Notes under the pieces: model-generated
Databases searched by the model: none
What the model saw: the letters and a program-made list of their open reading frames with translations, nothing else
Told to the model about the DNA's origin: nothing
Program-made: the position numbers and the translations under genes
NCBI GenBank assembly: GCA_037446355.1
Contig: JBBIIT010000004.1
Location: forward strand, 45,360 to 109,359
Direction: 5' to 3'
DNA length: 64,000 nucleotides
DNA from: Roseiarcus sp037446355
Lineage (GTDB): Bacteria > Pseudomonadota > Alphaproteobacteria > Rhizobiales > Beijerinckiaceae
Part shown: positions 15,461 through 24,034 of the stretch, piece after piece
Numbering within the stretch: the stretch's first letter is position 1
Layout: every line of letters begins with the position of its first letter

Positions 15461-16660
15461 ATGACCGCTCTCGCCAAAATCGCGCCCTTAGCGACGCCGC
15501 CAAGCCTTGCCGGAGCGACCCGCGCCGAGATCGCCCGCGCGCTCGCCGAAGTCGGCGTGCCCGAGCGCGAATTGCGGATGCGCGCCGGCCAGCTCTGGCA
15601 CTGGATCTACCATCGCGGCGTCACCGAGTTTTCGGCGATGCGCAACATCGCCCGGCCGCTGCTCGAAAAACTCTCCGAACGTTACACGCTCGCTCGCCCT
15701 TTTCTCGCCGCCGAGCAGGTTTCGGCCGACGGCACGCGCAAGTGGCTCCTGAAAATGCGCTCGACCGGGCCGCATGACAAAGGCGCGGAGATCGAGTGCG
15801 TCTATATCCCGGAATCGGATCGCGGCACGCTCTGCGTCTCCAGCCAGGTCGGCTGCACGCTGAATTGCACATTCTGCCACACGGGCACGCAGGCGCTCGT
15901 GCGCAATCTGACGGCGGCCGAGATCGTCGCCCAGGTTCTGGTCGCGCGCGACCGGCTCGGCGATTTTCCCGGCGGCGTCGCGCCGAAGGACGGCCTCGTG
16001 CCCTCCGGCGAAGGCGTGCGCGCGGTCTCCAACATCGTGTTCATGGGCATGGGCGAGCCGCTCTATAATTTCGACAATGTGCGCGACGCGATCGCAGTCT
16101 TGACGGACGGCGACGGTCTCTCGCTCTCCAAGCGGCGGATCACCGTCTCGACCTCGGGCGTAGCGCCGGAAATGGAGCGGCTTGGGCGCGAATGCGGCAC
16201 GATGCTCGCCGTTTCGCTGCACGCGACCAACAATCCGCTGCGCGACAAGCTGGTTCCGCTCAACAAGAAATATCCGATCGAGACCCTGTTGCAGGCCTGC
16301 CGCGACTATCCCGGCGCCTCCAACGCGCGCCGCATCACGTTTGAATACGTGATGCTGAAGGGCGTCAACGACTCTCCCGCCGAAGCGATCGCGCTCGTCA
16401 AGCTGCTGAAGAGCCTGCCGGCGAAGATCAACCTGATCCCCTTCAACCCCTGGCCCGGCAGCCCCTACCAATGCTCGGACTGGGAGACGATCGAGGCCTT
16501 TTCGGACATCGTGTTCAAGGCCGGCTACGCCAGCCCCGTGCGCACGCCGCGCGGGCGCGACATTCTGGCCGCCTGCGGCCAATTGAAGAGCGAGACCGAG
16601 AAAATGCGCGCGCGCGCCCGTCTGATGCTCGAGGAGAGCCTCGCCATTGGCCAGGATTGA
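15461..16660 (+). CDS. rlmN: 23S rRNA (adenine-C2)-methyltransferase RlmN
   Basis: This is a radical-SAM enzyme with the cluster motif CTLNCTFC (Cys132, 136, 139). The upstream redox Cys125 is in TLCVSSQVG, and a C-terminal methyl-carrier cysteine lies in RGRDILAACGQL, the counterparts of E. coli C118 and C355. It methylates A2503 of 23S rRNA and A37 of some tRNAs. ATG 15461 gives 399 residues, close to the family length; the longer frame adds unrelated sequence overlapping the WS/DGAT stop. It stands alone as a housekeeping gene before hflK. Confidence 0.95.
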   Translation: MTALAKIAPLATPPSLAGATRAEIARALAEVGVPERELRMRAGQLWHWIYHRGVTEFSAMRNIARPLLEKLSERYTLARPFLAAEQVSADGTRKWLLKMRSTGPHDKGAEIECVYIPESDRGTLCVSSQVGCTLNCTFCHTGTQALVRNLTAAEIVAQVLVARDRLGDFPGGVAPKDGLVPSGEGVRAVSNIVFMGMGEPLYNFDNVRDAIAVLTDGDGLSLSKRRITVSTSGVAPEMERLGRECGTMLAVSLHATNNPLRDKLVPLNKKYPIETLLQACRDYPGASNARRITFEYVMLKGVNDSPAEAIALVKLLKSLPAKINLIPFNPWPGSPYQCSDWETIEAFSDIVFKAGYASPVRTPRGRDILAACGQLKSETEKMRARARLMLEESLAIGQD

Positions 16661-16749
16661 CGCAGCGCAAGGCGACGCGACCGCCGGGCGCGTCTTAGAC
16701 CTCATCGTCCTCTTGTCGCCGTCGCAAATTCGCGCGGGGAGATTTGCGC

Positions 16750-17823
16750 ATGTCCGATGAAACCGGCGCCGCGCCGCCCGACACGGGGCTGCGACCGCTG
16801 CTTGTCGATAGCCTAGGCGCCGCGTTCCGCGCGCCACGTCTCGGCGCGTCCGGCCTGGCGCTTATCGCCGCGCTCATTGTCGTCGGCTGGGCCGCGACCT
16901 CGATCTACAAGGTCCAACCCGACGAACAGGGCGTCGTGCTGCAACTGGGCAAATGGGTCGACACATCGGGGCCGGGCCTGCACGTCCATTGGCCCTACCC
17001 GATCGAGACCGTCGTGCTGCCGAAGGTCACGCAAATCAACCAGATTCAACTTGGCAACGCCGCCGGCTCCACCCCCGGCGCCGCGCCGGGGCGGGAGCGG
17101 CAAATGCTGACGGGCGACGAAAACATCGTCGAGGCCGATTGCGCGGTGTTCTGGAAGATACGCGACGCCGGGCAATTCCTTTTCAAGGTCGCCGAGCCTG
17201 AAGCGGCGTTGAAGATCGCCGCCGAGGGCGCGCTGCGCGACGTTATCAGCCGCACGCCGATTCAGGCGGCGATGTCCGACAAGCGCCAGCAGATCGCTGA
17301 CCAGACGCGCGAATTGTTGCAGCAACTGCTCGACAAGGAGCAAGCGGGAATCGAGGTCGTCCAGGTTCAGTTGCAGCGCGTTGAGCCGCCGCTGGCGGTG
17401 ATCGACGCCTTCAACGACGTGCAACGCGCGCGCGCCGATCAGGAGCGCGCCCGCAACGAAGCCGAAGCCTACGCCAACGACATTCTGCCGCGTGCGCGCG
17501 GCGAGGCGGAGCATGCGCGGCAGGACGCGGAAGCCTACAAGACTTCCGTCGTCAATCTCGCGGACGGCGAGGCGAATGCGTTTCGCTCGGTCCTGTCGAG
17601 CTATAAAGCCGCGCCCGAAGTCACGGAATGGCGGCTCTATCTCGAAAGCATGGACGAAATCCTGAAGCGCTCGAACAAGGTCGTCGTCGATGTCTCGGGC
17701 AAGGGCCTCGGCGCCGTCGTGCCCTACATGCCGCTGGGCGAGCCGGGCGCCAAGCCTGTCGCGCCGCCGGCGCCGCCCAACCTCATCGTGCCGGTGCCCG
17801 CGCCAACCGGAGCGCCGAAATGA
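16750..17823 (+). CDS. hflK: FtsH protease modulator HflK
   Basis: The start is ATG 16750 with GGGGAGA eight bases before it, giving 357 residues. A short cytoplasmic N-terminus precedes a transmembrane helix (about 33-53), then the SPFH/band-7 domain (KVQPDEQGVVLQLGKW onward), a coiled-coil segment rich in Arg/Glu/Ala (about 230-265) and a Pro-rich periplasmic tail. HflK pairs with HflC in a large cage around FtsH. The downstream hflC start overlaps its stop (ATGA). Confidence 0.93.
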   Translation: MSDETGAAPPDTGLRPLLVDSLGAAFRAPRLGASGLALIAALIVVGWAATSIYKVQPDEQGVVLQLGKWVDTSGPGLHVHWPYPIETVVLPKVTQINQIQLGNAAGSTPGAAPGRERQMLTGDENIVEADCAVFWKIRDAGQFLFKVAEPEAALKIAAEGALRDVISRTPIQAAMSDKRQQIADQTRELLQQLLDKEQAGIEVVQVQLQRVEPPLAVIDAFNDVQRARADQERARNEAEAYANDILPRARGEAEHARQDAEAYKTSVVNLADGEANAFRSVLSSYKAAPEVTEWRLYLESMDEILKRSNKVVVDVSGKGLGAVVPYMPLGEPGAKPVAPPAPPNLIVPVPAPTGAPK

Positions 17824-18722
17824 GCGCGCGCTTCCGATGGATTCTCCTGGTCCTCGCCGGATTGGCGCTCTATCTGATCGCTTCGTCGATCTATGTCGTT
17901 CACGAGGGCGAACAGGCGCTAGTCGTGCGGCTCGGCGCGCCGGTCGGCGTCGAGGCCGAGCCCGGGCTCAAATGGAAGGCGCCTTTCATCGACAGCGTCT
18001 TCAGCTACGACACTCGGCTGCTGCTGCTGGAGCCGCCGACCGAACAGGTGATCCTCGGCGACCAGAAGCGGTTGGAAGCGCAGCCCTACACGCGCTTTCG
18101 CATCGTCGATCCCCTGCGCTTCTATCAGGCGGTCAGGACAGTCGAACAGGCGCGCGCGCAGCTTAGCCAGTTCGTAAGTTCGTCGCTGCGGCGCGAACTC
18201 GGACAGACTTCGCTGCTCAAGCTTCTGACTGACGAGCGCGCCAATATCGTCGAGAAGGTCCGCAGCGAAGTCGCGATTAAAGCCGCCGCGCTCGGACTGC
18301 AGATCGACGAGGTACGCTTCCATCGCGCCGATCTGCCGTTCGAGACCAGCCAAGCGATTTACGACCGCATGAAGTCCGAACGTCAGCGCGAGGCTAAGGA
18401 ATTGCGCGCGCAAGGATTTGAATGGGCGCAACAGATTCAGTCCCGCGCCGACCGCGAGCGCACCGTCACGCTTTCCGAAGCGCAGCGCGCCGCTACAATC
18501 AGCCGCGGCGAAGGCGACGCCGAAGCGAGCCGCAAACTCGCCGAGGCTTTCGCCGCCGATCCGAAATTCTTTCGATTCTACCGCTCGGTACAGACTTATC
18601 GCAATGCCCTCGCGCAATCCGGACCGACATTGCTGCTTTCGCCGGACGCCAGTTTTCTTCGCCTGATGACGGCCGGGCCCGACGGCGCGGCGTCGCCGGG
18701 CGAAGCTCCGGCGCCCAAATGA
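17820..18722 (+). CDS. hflC: FtsH protease modulator HflC
   Basis: The 300 residues contain a signal-anchor helix (about 5-25), then the band-7 domain starting VVHEGEQALVVRLG and the conserved LLLLEPPTEQVILGDQKRLE. A coiled coil (ERQREAKELRAQGFEWAQQI) follows. ATG 17820 overlaps the hflK stop by 4 bases, which confirms the start and the hflKC operon. The usual downstream DegP-type protease gene is absent here; a TerC-family gene follows instead. Confidence 0.93.
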   Translation: MSARFRWILLVLAGLALYLIASSIYVVHEGEQALVVRLGAPVGVEAEPGLKWKAPFIDSVFSYDTRLLLLEPPTEQVILGDQKRLEAQPYTRFRIVDPLRFYQAVRTVEQARAQLSQFVSSSLRRELGQTSLLKLLTDERANIVEKVRSEVAIKAAALGLQIDEVRFHRADLPFETSQAIYDRMKSERQREAKELRAQGFEWAQQIQSRADRERTVTLSEAQRAATISRGEGDAEASRKLAEAFAADPKFFRFYRSVQTYRNALAQSGPTLLLSPDASFLRLMTAGPDGAASPGEAPAPK

Positions 18723-18753
18723 ACGCCGCCCCGCGCTCGCGAGGCGCTTGAGC

Positions 18754-19689
18754 ATGGATCTCGCGGACAGCTCAAGCTGGTTCTTCATTCCCTTGCAGAT
18801 CCTGTTCGTCGATCTGCTGCTTGGCGCCGACAATGCGTTGTTGATCGCTCTCGCCTGTCGCGCGCTGCCGCCCCGCGAATTGCGTCAGGCGGTGGCGCTC
18901 GGCATTTCCGGCGCGATCGTGTTGCGGCTGCTGCTAACGATGGTGGCGACTTCGCTGCTGACGTTGCCGCTGGTCAAGATCGTCGGCGCCCTCGTGCTCA
19001 CGCTGATCGCGCTCAACGTCGCCGACGATGAGGAGTGGAGCGAGCGCATTGGCGAGGATGGCGGGCGCGCCAAAGCGACCCTCTGGTCGGCCGCCGCAGT
19101 GATCGTCGTCGCCGACGCGGCGATGAGCATCGACAACGTAGTCGCGCTGGCGGCGATCGCGCGTGGAAATTTCTGGTTGCTGGCGGTCGGCGTCGCACTG
19201 AGCCTGCCGATACTGGCCTATGGTGGCGTGATCCTAACGCAACTTCTGCGCCGCGCGCCGGGTCTCGTCACCTTCGGCGCGGCTCTGCTCGGCTGGATCG
19301 CCGGCGGCATGGCGATTTCCGATCCCCTGATCGCGCCCTGGGCGGACGCAAACGCGCCGGGCCTGGTCGCCATCGCGCCCGCGCTGGTCGCCGCCTTCGT
19401 CTATTTTCAGGGTCGCATGAAGCGGGTCTCCACGACGGCGCACCCGGCCCCACGGCCCCTGCCGCGCGCGGCGACGTTAGCGACCCCGACGTTCGCGCTG
19501 GCGCGGGTCTCGGAGCCGCCGCGTCTTGCCGTTGTCGACACGCAATTCGCCGAGCCCGAAGGGCGCGTCGAGCCGCCCAAGGTCGTCGCAAATCGGGAGG
19601 ACCGCATCGCCATCATCGGCGTGTTGCTGCTCGCCGTCGTCGCCGGAGTCATTCTGATGGCGGCGTCCTACCTCGACAGCTTCAACTGA
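18754..19689 (+). CDS. TerC-family membrane protein (YjbE type) with C-terminal extension
   Basis: The start is ATG 18754, giving 311 residues with about seven hydrophobic helices in the first 220. The two TerC signature acidic motifs, LLGADNALLIALA and MSIDNVVALAAIA, are present. The family is linked to Mn2+ or other metal export and tellurite resistance. After residue about 225 comes a polar Pro/Arg linker and one extra membrane helix (IIGVLLLAVVAGVILMAAS), unusual for the core family. Its stop overlaps the end of a second, oppositely oriented TerC-family gene by 8 bases. Confidence 0.82.
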   Translation: MDLADSSSWFFIPLQILFVDLLLGADNALLIALACRALPPRELRQAVALGISGAIVLRLLLTMVATSLLTLPLVKIVGALVLTLIALNVADDEEWSERIGEDGGRAKATLWSAAAVIVVADAAMSIDNVVALAAIARGNFWLLAVGVALSLPILAYGGVILTQLLRRAPGLVTFGAALLGWIAGGMAISDPLIAPWADANAPGLVAIAPALVAAFVYFQGRMKRVSTTAHPAPRPLPRAATLATPTFALARVSEPPRLAVVDTQFAEPEGRVEPPKVVANREDRIAIIGVLLLAVVAGVILMAASYLDSFN

Positions 19690-20428
19690 CGCCGCTCCGC
19701 GACCGCCTCAGCATATTGAGCGCCTCGACGAAGCCTGAGAACAGCACAGCAACATAGATGTATCCCTTCGGCACGTGGACGCCGAAGCCATCGGCGATCA
19801 GCACCATGCCGATCATCATCAGGAAACTCAGCGCCAGCATGATGAGCGTCGGGTTGCGATTGATGAATGCCGACAACGGCCCCGAGGCGAAGAACATCAG
19901 CGCCACCGCGACGACGACGGCGACGATCATGATCGGAAAATGATCGGTCATGCCGACGGCGGTCACGATGCTGTCGATGGAGAACACGAGATCGAGCAGG
20001 ATGACCTGCGCGATCGCAGCGAGGGCGCCGAGGGCGCGCGCGCCGCCCGGCGCCCCGCCTGCATGTCGCGTTTCAACATTGTCGTGAATTTCGCGCGTGG
20101 ATTTCCAGACCAGGAACAGCCCTCCGCCAACCATGATGACGTCGCGCCACGAGAACGCGTGTTCGAGCAATGTGAACAGCGGCGAAGTCAGCTTCACCAC
20201 CGCCGCCAGCGCTCCCAGCAGCAACAGGCGGAACGCCAGCGCGACGCCGAGGCCAAAACGGCGCACGAGGTCGCGCTTGGCCGCCTCCACCTGTCCGGTC
20301 AGGATCGAAACGAAAATCAGATTGTCGACCCCGAGCACGATCTCCATGGCGATCAGCGTCGCCAGCGCCGCCCAGGCGGCCGGATCGACGATCAATTGGA
20401 CGAACGCATCCGCGGACAAGAGATTCAA
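19682..20428 (-). CDS. TerC-family integral membrane protein (YkoY/TerC type)
   Basis: The frame is open further upstream, but the domain begins at the TTG at 20428, whose TTGA overlaps the stop of the preceding isomerase-like gene. This gives 248 residues. Motifs EIVLGVDNLIFVSIL and LLDLVFSIDSIVTAVGM carry the conserved acidic residues within helices, and about seven membrane helices are visible. The role is probably metal (manganese) efflux or metalation of exported enzymes. It differs clearly from the tail-to-tail TerC neighbour, so the two are not a recent duplication. Confidence 0.8.
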   Translation of the reverse strand: MNLLSADAFVQLIVDPAAWAALATLIAMEIVLGVDNLIFVSILTGQVEAAKRDLVRRFGLGVALAFRLLLLGALAAVVKLTSPLFTLLEHAFSWRDVIMVGGGLFLVWKSTREIHDNVETRHAGGAPGGARALGALAAIAQVILLDLVFSIDSIVTAVGMTDHFPIMIVAVVVAVALMFFASGPLSAFINRNPTLIMLALSFLMMIGMVLIADGFGVHVPKGYIYVAVLFSGFVEALNMLRRSRSGVS

Positions 20429-21048
20429 GCCGCGCGGCTCATCAGTTCGTCTTCGATTTGCCCGAGGCGCTCCTTGCCGAAGAACATCTGCGAGCCGACG
20501 AAGAACGTCGGCAGGCCGAATGCGCCGCGTTCGACCGCATGGGCGGTCGAGTCCGCGAGGCTCTGTTTGACTTCGGGCGTTTGCGCGGCCTCCAGCAGCG
20601 CCTTGGCGTCCAGCCCGGCGGCTTCGATGCAACCCGCGAGCGCCTGCGGATCGTCCATCTTCACGCCGTCCTCCCACATGCCCTTGAGGCCCGTCTCAAG
20701 ATAGGCCGCGCCCTGCCCGAGCGCCTGGGCGGCGACAAGGCCGCGCATCAGCAGCAGCGAATTGACCGGAAAGTGCGGGTTCATGCGAAACTTCGCGAGC
20801 CCGTGGCGGGTGACGAAGCGTTTGATTTCCAGCATTTCGTAAGCGATCTTGCCCTTGACGTTGGCGAAGGCAGTGAAGGGCGCCTGATTGCCGGTCGCCT
20901 TGAAAACGCCGCCGAGCAGGCACGGCGTGATCGTCAGTTCGGCGCCGGTGCGCGCCAGGATCGCCGGCAGCGCGCGATAGGCGAAATAGACGTTCGGGCT
21001 CGCGAAATCGAAGAGAAGTTCCAATTGTCCGGCCATTTCGCTCACCAT
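20425..21048 (-). CDS. 2-hydroxychromene-2-carboxylate isomerase / DsbA-like GST-kappa family protein
   Basis: This 207-residue thioredoxin-fold protein has LLFDFASPNVYFAYRALPAI at the N-terminus and the late GLPTFFVGSQMFFGKERL. Both are diagnostic for HCCA isomerases and kappa-class GSTs, which use glutathione rather than a CxxC pair. HCCA isomerase acts in naphthalene-type aromatic degradation, but many family members have unknown substrates. ATG 21048 overlaps the stop of the upstream SDR gene, and its own stop overlaps the TerC-family TTG, forming a coupled SDR-isomerase-TerC operon. Confidence 0.8.
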   Translation of the reverse strand: MVSEMAGQLELLFDFASPNVYFAYRALPAILARTGAELTITPCLLGGVFKATGNQAPFTAFANVKGKIAYEMLEIKRFVTRHGLAKFRMNPHFPVNSLLLMRGLVAAQALGQGAAYLETGLKGMWEDGVKMDDPQALAGCIEAAGLDAKALLEAAQTPEVKQSLADSTAHAVERGAFGLPTFFVGSQMFFGKERLGQIEDELMSRAA

Positions 21049-21788
21049 GTCTCGCCAAAAGGCCGCAGGTCCATTTCAAAGGTCCAGGCGCTACGCCCCT
21101 GTCCGTGCAGCCAGACGTAATTGCGCGCGATTTCCTCGGGATCGAGGATTTCCGCCCGCGCCAACCGCTGGGCGGCGTCGGGAGCTATCGAGCGCGCGAA
21201 CACGCCGTCGATCATGCCGTCGACGACGACATGCGCGACATGCAACCCCTTCGGTCCCATTTCGCGCGCCAGGCTCTGCGCCAGCGCGCGCAAGCCGTGT
21301 TTGGCGCCGGCGAAGGCGGAATAACCGGCGCCGCCGCGCAGGCTCGCCGTCGCTCCGGTGAAGAGAATGGTCCCGGCGCCGCGCGGCGCCATTACGCGCG
21401 CCGCCTCGCGCCCGGTCAGGAACCCGGCAAGGCACGCCATCTCCCAGACCTTCGAATAAACCTGGGTCGTCGTGTCGACGACCGAGAAGCGCACGTTGGC
21501 GCCGATGTTGAAAACGACGACCGCGAGCGGACCGACCTCGCGCTCGATGCGCTCGATGAGTGCGACGACCTCCTCCTCGCGCCGCGCGTCGAGGCCGAAG
21601 GCGAGCGCACGCCCGCCCGACTCGCGGATCGATCGCGCGAGCGCCTCGAGGGATTCGACATGCCGGGGGCGGCGGGTCACGCAAACGGTCAACCCTTCCC
21701 GCGCGAAGGCCCTGGCGATCGAAGCGCCGAGCCCGTCGCCCGCCCCGACCACGAGGCAAACGCCTTTCGATGGATCAACGCTCGCCAC
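21042..21788 (-). CDS. Short-chain dehydrogenase/reductase (SDR) with Phe at the Tyr position
   Basis: The 248 residues have the nucleotide motif VVGAGDGLGASIA, then VVVFNIGAN in the NNAG position, and the catalytic segment TGATASLRGGAGYSAFAGAK. The lysine of YxxxK is kept but Phe replaces the catalytic Tyr (FAGAK). This substitution occurs in a known subset of SDRs, so activity may rely on a different donor or be altered. It is first in a coupled operon with the isomerase-like and TerC-family genes. Confidence 0.82.
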   Translation of the reverse strand: MASVDPSKGVCLVVGAGDGLGASIARAFAREGLTVCVTRRPRHVESLEALARSIRESGGRALAFGLDARREEEVVALIERIEREVGPLAVVVFNIGANVRFSVVDTTTQVYSKVWEMACLAGFLTGREAARVMAPRGAGTILFTGATASLRGGAGYSAFAGAKHGLRALAQSLAREMGPKGLHVAHVVVDGMIDGVFARSIAPDAAQRLARAEILDPEEIARNYVWLHGQGRSAWTFEMDLRPFGETW

Positions 21789-21955
21789 GCTTCGCCTCGC
21801 ATTTCATCGGGTTCGAATGGTCCCGCGCGCCGCGCCCGAAGTCAATCTCGCGCGACCGCCGCGGATTCGCCACGCCATCCGTTTTGCGTAAAAATGGTGG
21901 CGTGAGGGCCGACTCGCGACCGCGCATCGCCCCTGATGGGAGGCGGTTCCGCTCC

Positions 21956-22507
21956 ATGAATTCTTCGTGGCTTTTCGCCAATCTGCCCAACCTCATCACG
22001 CTCGCGCGCTTGGTGATGACGCCGCTGGCGATCAATATGATCCTCTCGCACCGCTTCGTCGAGGCGTTCGTGATTTTCGTCATCGCTGGGATTTCCGACG
22101 GCGTCGATGGTTATCTCGCCAAACGCTTCGACTTGCGCACCGAGCTTGGCGCCTATCTAGATCCGCTCGCCGACAAGGCGCTGCTGACCTCGATCTACAT
22201 TACGCTCGCCGCCATTGGTGTGCTTTCGCCGGCGTTGCCGATCCTCGTCGTTTCACGCGATCTGATGATCCTCACCGCGATTCTCGTATCGTGGCTGCTC
22301 GGCAATCCAGTGGCGATCCGCCCCGTCTTCATCTCCAAGTTCAACACGGTCGCGCAAATCGCTTTCGCGGCGCTGATGCTCGGGGCGCGCGCGTTCGGTT
22401 TCGAGGAGTTGTTCTGGCAGGAAGCGCTCGCCTGGCTTGTCGCCATCTCGACGTTGGCGTCGGGCGGGGTCTATATCGCGCAATGGCTCGACCACATGAG
22501 CCAGTAA
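21956..22507 (+). CDS. CDP-alcohol phosphatidyltransferase family protein
   Basis: ATG 21956 follows GATGGGAGGCGG, giving 183 residues with about five membrane helices. The CDP-OH-P motif D-x2-DG-x2-A[R]-x8-G-x3-D-x3-D is complete (Asp48, Asp51, Gly52, Gly65, Asp69, Asp73), except that Lys56 replaces the usual Arg. Members include PgsA (phosphatidylglycerophosphate synthase) and eukaryotic-type cardiolipin synthase. LPNLITLARLVMTPL at the N-terminus is PgsA/CLS-like. It begins a short plus-strand cluster with VOC, PerM-type and hda genes. Confidence 0.87.
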   Translation: MNSSWLFANLPNLITLARLVMTPLAINMILSHRFVEAFVIFVIAGISDGVDGYLAKRFDLRTELGAYLDPLADKALLTSIYITLAAIGVLSPALPILVVSRDLMILTAILVSWLLGNPVAIRPVFISKFNTVAQIAFAALMLGARAFGFEELFWQEALAWLVAISTLASGGVYIAQWLDHMSQ

Positions 22508-22517
22508 GGAATTCGCC

Positions 22518-22925
22518 TTGGCCCGCAGCCTCGCCGCCGTCGCCTTTTTAGTCCCCGACTACGATTTGGCTATCGCCTGGTTTCGCGACGTTCTCGACTT
22601 CACGCTCGTCGATGACGCACCGCTCGGCCCGCACAAGCGCTGGGTCGTGGTCGCAGCCGACCGCGGCGCGGGCGCTCGCCTCGTGCTCGCCAAGGCTGAG
22701 GGCGCGCGGCAAGTCGAAGCGATCGGCGACGCCGCCGGCGGGCGGGTCGCCTACTTCCTCGAAACCGACGATTTCGCGCGCGACCACGCGCTCTTTTCGG
22801 CGCGCGGCGTGAAGTTCCTCGAGGCGCCCCGGCGCGAAGCCTACGGCGCGGTCGCAGTTTTCACCGACCCCTGGGGCGGCAAATGGGATTTGATCGAGCC
22901 GCGCGATCGGAGCGCCGCGCGATGA
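22518..22925 (+). CDS. VOC-superfamily small protein
   Basis: This 135-residue glyoxalase/bleomycin-resistance fold protein starts at TTG 22518 with AAGGAATT upstream. VAFLVPDYDLAIAWFRDVLDF and the C-terminal VFTDPWGGKWDLIEP define a single VOC module. The usual His metal ligand in the first strand is replaced (AAVAFLV), so metal-dependent catalysis is doubtful and ligand binding is possible. It is coupled to the downstream PerM-type gene by an ATGA overlap. Confidence 0.78.
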   Translation: MARSLAAVAFLVPDYDLAIAWFRDVLDFTLVDDAPLGPHKRWVVVAADRGAGARLVLAKAEGARQVEAIGDAAGGRVAYFLETDDFARDHALFSARGVKFLEAPRREAYGAVAVFTDPWGGKWDLIEPRDRSAAR

Positions 22926-24034
22926 GCCTCGAGCGACAAATCGTCATCTGGTCGACGGCGCTGGCGGCGCTCCTCCTCGCGCTGCATCTGCTCGGCTCCG
23001 CCGTGACGCCGTTCGCAACCGGCATCGCGCTCGGCTACTTGCTCGATCCCGTGGTGCGGAGGCTCGAGAGGATCGGAATGAGCCGCTTGGCGGCCTCGCT
23101 GCTGATCCTGGCGCTGTTCGTGCTGGCGCTGGCGTTGGCGCTCGTCGTCGCGGCTCCCGTTCTCGCCAACCAGATGCTCGGCTTCTCGCAGAAGCTGCCG
23201 GGTTACGTCATGCGCCTGCAAGCCCTGGCGGTGCAGGAGGGGGCGGCGCTCGCCGACAAATACGGCGGCGACTGGCTGAATTCGCTCGGCCTCGGCGGCT
23301 CGCTCTCGACGGACCAGATTCAAAAATCGATCGGCGATTTCGTCTCGCAGGGCGCCCAGTGGCTGCTGAACGCGCTGCGTTCGCTGGCCTCCGGCGGCGC
23401 GGCGGTGCTCGATTTCTTCTCGCTGCTGGTCGTCACCCCGGTCGTCGCGTTCTACATCCTGGTCGACTGGAACCGGATGATCGCGACGCTCGATTCCTGG
23501 CTGCCGCTCGACCACCGCGAGGGTTTGCGCTCCATCGCCGCTGACATCAACGCGGCGCTTGCCGGCTTCATCCGCGGGCAGTCGCTCGTGTGTCTCTTCC
23601 TGGGGCTCTGGTACGGGCTGGGCCTGACGTTGATTGGGCTCGATTTCGGATTCCTGATCGGCGTGATCGCCGGCGTTCTCAGCTTCGTTCCCTATGTCGG
23701 GTCGCTGACGGCGCTGGTGCTTTCGCTCACCGTCGGCCTCGTTCAAGGCTGGCCGAGCCTGAAACTGTTTCTGATGGCGCTCGGCGTTGTCGGCGTCGGG
23801 CAATTCCTGGAAGGCAACGTGATCTCGCCCAAGCTGGTGGGAGAATCCATCGGCCTGCATCCGGTCTGGCTGATGTTCGCACTTTTCGCGTTCGGCGCGC
23901 TGTTCGGCTTCGTCGGCCTCATCGTCGCGGTGCCGGCCGCCGCCGCGCTCGGCGTGCTGATGCGCCACCTGATCGGCGTCTATCTCGCGAGCCCGCTTTA
24001 TCGCGGTCGCGGCGCGGCGGGATCGGCCCCGTGA
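22922..24034 (+). CDS. AI-2E/PerM family transporter-like membrane protein
   Basis: The 370 residues have an N-terminal pair of helices (SAVTPFATGIALGYLLDPVV is the family signature), a soluble middle domain and four or five C-terminal helices. The conserved FVPYVGSLTALVLSL and GNVISPKLVGESIGLHPVW are typical. Family members include TqsA-like exporters and Na+/H+ antiporter-like PerM proteins; the transported species is not inferable. PerM is commonly found just upstream of hda, exactly as here, with the hda GTG overlapping its stop. Confidence 0.87.
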   Translation: MSLERQIVIWSTALAALLLALHLLGSAVTPFATGIALGYLLDPVVRRLERIGMSRLAASLLILALFVLALALALVVAAPVLANQMLGFSQKLPGYVMRLQALAVQEGAALADKYGGDWLNSLGLGGSLSTDQIQKSIGDFVSQGAQWLLNALRSLASGGAAVLDFFSLLVVTPVVAFYILVDWNRMIATLDSWLPLDHREGLRSIAADINAALAGFIRGQSLVCLFLGLWYGLGLTLIGLDFGFLIGVIAGVLSFVPYVGSLTALVLSLTVGLVQGWPSLKLFLMALGVVGVGQFLEGNVISPKLVGESIGLHPVWLMFALFAFGALFGFVGLIVAVPAAAALGVLMRHLIGVYLASPLYRGRGAAGSAP

